Assembly: GCF_900103805.1 (NCBI RefSeq)
Contig: NZ_FNIB01000002.1
Coordinates: 1 to 64,000 of the forward strand
DNA: 64,000 nt
Reading direction: 5' to 3'
Origin: Cryobacterium flavum
GTDB lineage: Bacteria > Actinomycetota > Actinomycetes > Actinomycetales > Microbacteriaceae
A model generated the notes under the pieces. It ran no database searches. It saw only the letters and a list, made by a program, of their open reading frames with translations, and was not told the origin of the DNA. Shown here in pieces: positions 60,657-64,000 of the stretch (its first letter is position 1; each line of letters begins with the position of its first letter). A program made the position numbers and the translations under genes.

Positions 60657-61435
60657 CCGTCACCGATTCGCTGACCGGCACCGCGGCATCCGTTCACCCG
60701 CGGAGCGCGCCGGCCCGCATCTGGAACGTGGTGCGGTTGCACCTCATCGACCGCCGAACCTACATCGGTATCCCGTGGCTCATAGTGGGCATGGCCTTCG
60801 TGATCACCATCTTCATCGCCCAGATCGTCGGTTTCACGACCGGCGGACTCGGCACCCCCGACGCCATCGAGGGCCAGCGCTACAGCTGGGCCGTGCTCTC
60901 ACCGCAGTGGTACCTGGTTGTCGTGGGCGTGCAGGCCATCTCCTTCGGGTTTCCGCTCGCGCTCGGTTTCGGCGTCACCCGCCGGGACTTCTACCTCGGA
61001 ACAGCGCTGCTGTTCCTACTGATCTCGGCCGCCAACGCCCTCGCGTTCGCCCTGCTGACCCAGCTCGAACAGCTGACCGAGGGGTGGTTCATCGACACCT
61101 ATATGTTCAACGCGCTCTGGCTCGGCATCGACGGGTTCTGGGTTGACCTTTTCTCGTTCTTCGTGATGCAGCTGCTCGTGTTCTTCATCGGGGCGTCGAT
61201 CGCGACCATCTATATGCGCTGGCGCATGCCCGGCATGCTCGTGTTCTGGAGCTCGCTGGCCCTGGCCATCGTCGGCGCGGTCACGATCATCACCTTCACG
61301 AGCAACTGGCCGGCAGTTGCTATCTGGTTCGGCGCCCAGGGAATCGGCGGCATCTTCGCCTGGCTGCTTCTGCCCGCAGCGGTCGCCGGATTCGGCGGCT
61401 TCCTGGCTCTGCGCCGCGCGACCCCCAAGAACTAG
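60653..61435 (+). CDS. ABC transporter permease
   Basis: A 260-residue membrane protein with six helices (from ~38, 85, 115, 160, 195, 225), overlapping the ATPase gene by four bases. No extra domains. Partner of the YtrB-like ATPase. Confidence 0.88.
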   Translation: MTVTDSLTGTAASVHPRSAPARIWNVVRLHLIDRRTYIGIPWLIVGMAFVITIFIAQIVGFTTGGLGTPDAIEGQRYSWAVLSPQWYLVVVGVQAISFGFPLALGFGVTRRDFYLGTALLFLLISAANALAFALLTQLEQLTEGWFIDTYMFNALWLGIDGFWVDLFSFFVMQLLVFFIGASIATIYMRWRMPGMLVFWSSLALAIVGAVTIITFTSNWPAVAIWFGAQGIGGIFAWLLLPAAVAGFGGFLALRRATPKN

Positions 61436-63001
61436 CTACTTCAGGAAGCCATCGACTAAAAGGGCGCGCACCTTGGGCAGCAGCTCGGCGGTCAGCGCTG
61501 GCTCGTCCGCGTCGAGCAGCTGGGCGAGGGCTCCGATGATGGCGCCGACGGCGAGCTCACCGTCGCAGGCACCGACCAGCCCGGCCAGGGCGGTGTCGAG
61601 CGGCAACGAGCGGCCGAATCCGCTGCCCTGGTGCAGGGTCATGAGCGTCGGATCCTGCTGTCCTGGCCAGTAGTGGCGCTCTTCGGTGACGTCGGAGGCC
61701 ACGGTGAGATTTGTGCGCAACAGGCGCGCATCATCCGTTGCCGCCTGCCAGTCGTGCGCGGCGAGACACTCGGCGAGGTGCGCGCCGAGCCCGGCCGGGT
61801 TGTGGCCCAGGGCATCGGGCAGGCGCTCGAGGCGACGCAGGCCGGGAGCGGTGCCCCGGGTGGATGCGGTTTCCGGCAGGCGCAGCAGCAGGTAGCCGAA
61901 GCCGACCCGACCCACTCCGCGCGCCTCGAAGTCGTTCAGCCAGGCCTTGTACAGCCGGTCGAAATCGGGACCGGGGCGGGTGCCGCCGTCGCGGATCCAG
62001 GTCTCGGCATACTCGCCCGGCGTCTGCACCTCGCGCTCGATGATCCACGCGTCGAGGGCACCCGGCGTGAGCCAGCGCTCAAGGCGCTCGAAGGCATCCG
62101 TTTCACCGTAGTATTCCCAGTTTCCGAGCAGCTGAACAACTCCGCCGGGCGTGAGGTGGTTGGCGGCGCCGCGCACAACAGCCTCGACCAGGGCATCACC
62201 GACCATTCCGCCGTCGCGGTACTCGTAGCTCGGCACTCCCTCGGTCCGCGGGGTGATCACGAACGGCGGGTTCGAGATGATGTGGTCGAACCGCTCCCCC
62301 GCCACCGGCTCGAACAGGCTGCCGAACCGAAACTCGATGTTGTCGATCTGGTTGAGCTCGGCGTTCAGCGCCGCGAGCTCGAGCGCACGCACCGAGATGT
62401 CGGTCGCGACGACATGCTCGGCGTGCCGGGAAGCGTGCATGGCCTGGATTCCGCAGCCGGTGCCGATGTCGAGCGCCCGCTCAACCGCGCGCGGCATCAT
62501 GAGCCCGCTCAGGGTGCGCGAGGCGCCGCCGATGCCGAGAACGTGACTTTCGCCGAGCGGATGCCCGAGCGCCAGCTCCCCCAGATCGCTCACGATCCAC
62601 CAGCTGCCGGCCCCGTGCGCGTCGATGAAGCTGTACGGACGGAGGTCGACGAGCGGGCGCAGGAGCGTATCGACGGCGGCCACGAGCCCGAGTCGTTCAG
62701 CCCCGCCTGCCCCGAGTGTCGGCAGCGCGGCATCGAGATCGGCACGCGGCACCGCGTCCCCGAGCAGAAACAGCCGGGCCAGCGTCGCGGCGGGTTCATT
62801 CCGGCTCAGTTTGACGGCGAGCGTGGCGAGCGCCCGCTGGGCCGGAACCCGCTGGTTGCGGCGGAGGGCGGCATCCGCTTCTATGCCCCACAGTCCGGTC
62901 AGGCCAGGAACCGAGAAATGAGCGGCCGCGAGGTCGGTGCGGAGGCGGGGAACGAGAGTTGCAGGAGTCACGGTTCTATTCAACTCGATGCGCGCGGTCA
63001 C
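61436..63001 (-). CDS. Class I SAM-dependent methyltransferase (N5-glutamine/16S rRNA-type)
   Basis: A 521-residue protein: N-terminal ~130-residue helical domain (VPGLTGLWGIEADAALRRNQ), then the SAM fold with LDIGTGCGIQAMHASRH, VVATDISVRALELAALNAEL and catalytic NPPF (DHIISNPPFVITP), as in RNA/protein N-methyltransferases, and a C-terminal ~180-residue domain. GTG 63001 overlaps the upstream stop; GTG 62971 fits the family start better and is possible. Confidence 0.85.
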   Translation of the reverse strand: MTARIELNRTVTPATLVPRLRTDLAAAHFSVPGLTGLWGIEADAALRRNQRVPAQRALATLAVKLSRNEPAATLARLFLLGDAVPRADLDAALPTLGAGGAERLGLVAAVDTLLRPLVDLRPYSFIDAHGAGSWWIVSDLGELALGHPLGESHVLGIGGASRTLSGLMMPRAVERALDIGTGCGIQAMHASRHAEHVVATDISVRALELAALNAELNQIDNIEFRFGSLFEPVAGERFDHIISNPPFVITPRTEGVPSYEYRDGGMVGDALVEAVVRGAANHLTPGGVVQLLGNWEYYGETDAFERLERWLTPGALDAWIIEREVQTPGEYAETWIRDGGTRPGPDFDRLYKAWLNDFEARGVGRVGFGYLLLRLPETASTRGTAPGLRRLERLPDALGHNPAGLGAHLAECLAAHDWQAATDDARLLRTNLTVASDVTEERHYWPGQQDPTLMTLHQGSGFGRSLPLDTALAGLVGACDGELAVGAIIGALAQLLDADEPALTAELLPKVRALLVDGFLK

Positions 63002-64000
63002 AACCAACGCATGGTGAACGCCCGGGCCACCAGTTCGTTGGCCGGCGGCAGCGTGAGACCGCGCACGACGGCGTTGCGAACGCCGAGTCGCAGACCGTGG
63101 GCTGGCCGGCCCATCTGCATGTTGAATCCGGCTTGCAGGGCCGCTCGCCGGGCGGCGCGGCGGCGCGTGCGGTCGTAGCGGGCCAAAACGGATGCCGCCG
63201 CTGACGGTTCGAGCAGCGCTCGCTGCACCGCCGGCGCGAGGGCCACGGCGTCGAGCCAGCCGAGGTTCATGCCCTGCCCACCGATCGGGCTGATCTGGTG
63301 CGCCGCATCGCCGATCAGCACCACGCGGCCCGTGCACATGCTCCCCGCGAGCCGCTGCTGCACGGCGAAGGCGCTGACAGCCCCGAGCGGCTGGGCAACG
63401 CTGACTCCTGTTCGGTGACGGATGAGCGCGGCGAAGTCGGCGCTGTCGGCATCCGTTGCGAGAAAATCGGTCATCGCCACCCACCGACGCCGATCGCCGG
63501 GCAGCGGAAACGACTCGACCACGCCGCCGCGCTCGAAGTAGAGCACCGCGCCGGTATCTCTCGGGTCAGGATCGGCGAAGTCACCCATGAGATACGTTTC
63601 ACCGCGGCCGAGCTGCCGCCAGGCGATGCCTGCCGCCTGACGCACGCGGCTGCGCGCGCCGTCCGCGCCGATCACGTAGCGGGTATCGATCGGGCCGGCG
63701 TCGGTCGTGAGTTTCAGGGCGTCACCGCGGTCTTGCACCCCGGACACGGTCACGCCGCTGCGATACAGGCCTGGGCGGAGTTGCTCGAACCGATCGCGCA
63801 GCAGGGCCTCCGTCTCGTATTGCGGCAGGGCGACCACGAACGGATACGCCGGCGCGACCTTCTCGAACGACATCTGCCCGAGCCGGCGCGAATCGCAGCG
63901 CACCTCTCCCGTGCGAATGCGCACGGCCCGCTCGAGCAGGGCGTCGGTGATGCCAATGGCGGCGAGGGCGGCCAGCGACGGCGGGTGAATGCCGATCGCC
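62998..64000 (-). CDS. FAD-dependent monooxygenase (UbiH-like), partial
   Basis: The gene enters from the right edge; 333 codons are present. Seen: the YVIGADGARSRVRQAAG motif that contacts FAD/NADPH, GRVVLIGDAAHQISPIGGQG (the GD motif) and LGWLDAVALAPAV, typical of PHBH/UbiH-type hydroxylases of aromatics or quinones. The N-terminal GxGxxG is outside. Confidence 0.88.
   Translation of the reverse strand, partial: AIGIHPPSLAALAAIGITDALLERAVRIRTGEVRCDSRRLGQMSFEKVAPAYPFVVALPQYETEALLRDRFEQLRPGLYRSGVTVSGVQDRGDALKLTTDAGPIDTRYVIGADGARSRVRQAAGIAWRQLGRGETYLMGDFADPDPRDTGAVLYFERGGVVESFPLPGDRRRWVAMTDFLATDADSADFAALIRHRTGVSVAQPLGAVSAFAVQQRLAGSMCTGRVVLIGDAAHQISPIGGQGMNLGWLDAVALAPAVQRALLEPSAAASVLARYDRTRRRAARRAALQAGFNMQMGRPAHGLRLGVRNAVVRGLTLPPANELVARAFTMRWL

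Noticed and set aside
61631..63178. 515-codon plus-strand frame opposite the methyltransferase
   Set aside because: No family motifs; the opposite strand has the SAM and NPPF motifs.
1..64000. tRNA, rRNA, CRISPR array, prophage or IS element
   Set aside because: No cloverleaf-like, rRNA, spaced-repeat, capsid or transposase sequence was recognised by eye; a computational scan would be more sensitive.

Overview
The window comes from a high-GC actinobacterium, most probably a member of the Microbacteriaceae. The basis is composition and codon use, a DUF222/13E12-type HNH gene at the left edge, actinobacterial NERD and AarF families, many genes that begin directly behind a -10 box with no ribosome binding site, and a very frequent nonamer GCATCCGYT. 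No rRNA, tRNA, CRISPR array or insertion sequence was recognised. It is chromosomal DNA with accessory islands and several clusters of decayed genes.

Region by region. 0-6.5 kb: a broken DUF222-HNH gene, a remnant of a secreted HNH nuclease, an AarF-like kinase with its PadR regulator, small membrane proteins and lipoproteins, then gene debris that includes degraded copies of a helicase and an exonuclease, ending at a RelBE-type toxin-antitoxin pair. 6.8-15.8 kb: a VWA protein, a DnaQ-BRCT exonuclease, a UvrD-like helicase with a small membrane partner, and an AT-richer block with a nuclease-helicase (DUF2075), a zinc-ribbon membrane protein and a PD-(D/E)XK-like protein; this block looks acquired and possibly defensive. 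15.8-19.9 kb: a LysR regulator divergent from a CitMHS transporter and two AtuA-type genes. 19.9-21.7 kb: a VapBC-type pair and a Fic protein. 21.9-24.6 kb: LysE exporter, membrane protein, short AlkD-like protein, quinone oxidoreductase.

24.7-28.9 kb: alanine use (PucR regulator, alanine dehydrogenase, amino-acid permease). 29-32.2 kb: flavin monooxygenase and a divergent GAF regulator. 32.3-38 kb: an ascorbate-type PTS (IIC, IIB, IIA), a ROK regulator and a divergent transketolase, with palindromes in both intergenic spaces. 38-39 kb: remnants of a PhoD-like phosphatase and a surface-anchored protein. 39.2-49.2 kb: small accessory genes including a 2H phosphoesterase, three NERD paralogues, an HNH-Excalibur nuclease, a two-component system whose kinase is broken, and surface proteins.

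49.3-55.8 kb: RraA-like protein, polar amino-acid ABC transporter, an enolase-superfamily N-acylamino-acid racemase/OSBS with a GNAT acyltransferase, and a divergent PucR/CdaR regulator, which together suggest salvage of D- or N-acyl amino acids. 55.9-64 kb: acylphosphatase, a membrane protein preceded by a 12-codon leader ORF, an amine oxidase whose sequence appears circularly permuted, an SDR gene between two 33-bp direct repeats, a YtrA-type GntR/ABC operon with a 26-bp operator, a methyltransferase and the end of an FAD monooxygenase gene.

Assignments rest on motifs and remembered family patterns only; no database search was possible.
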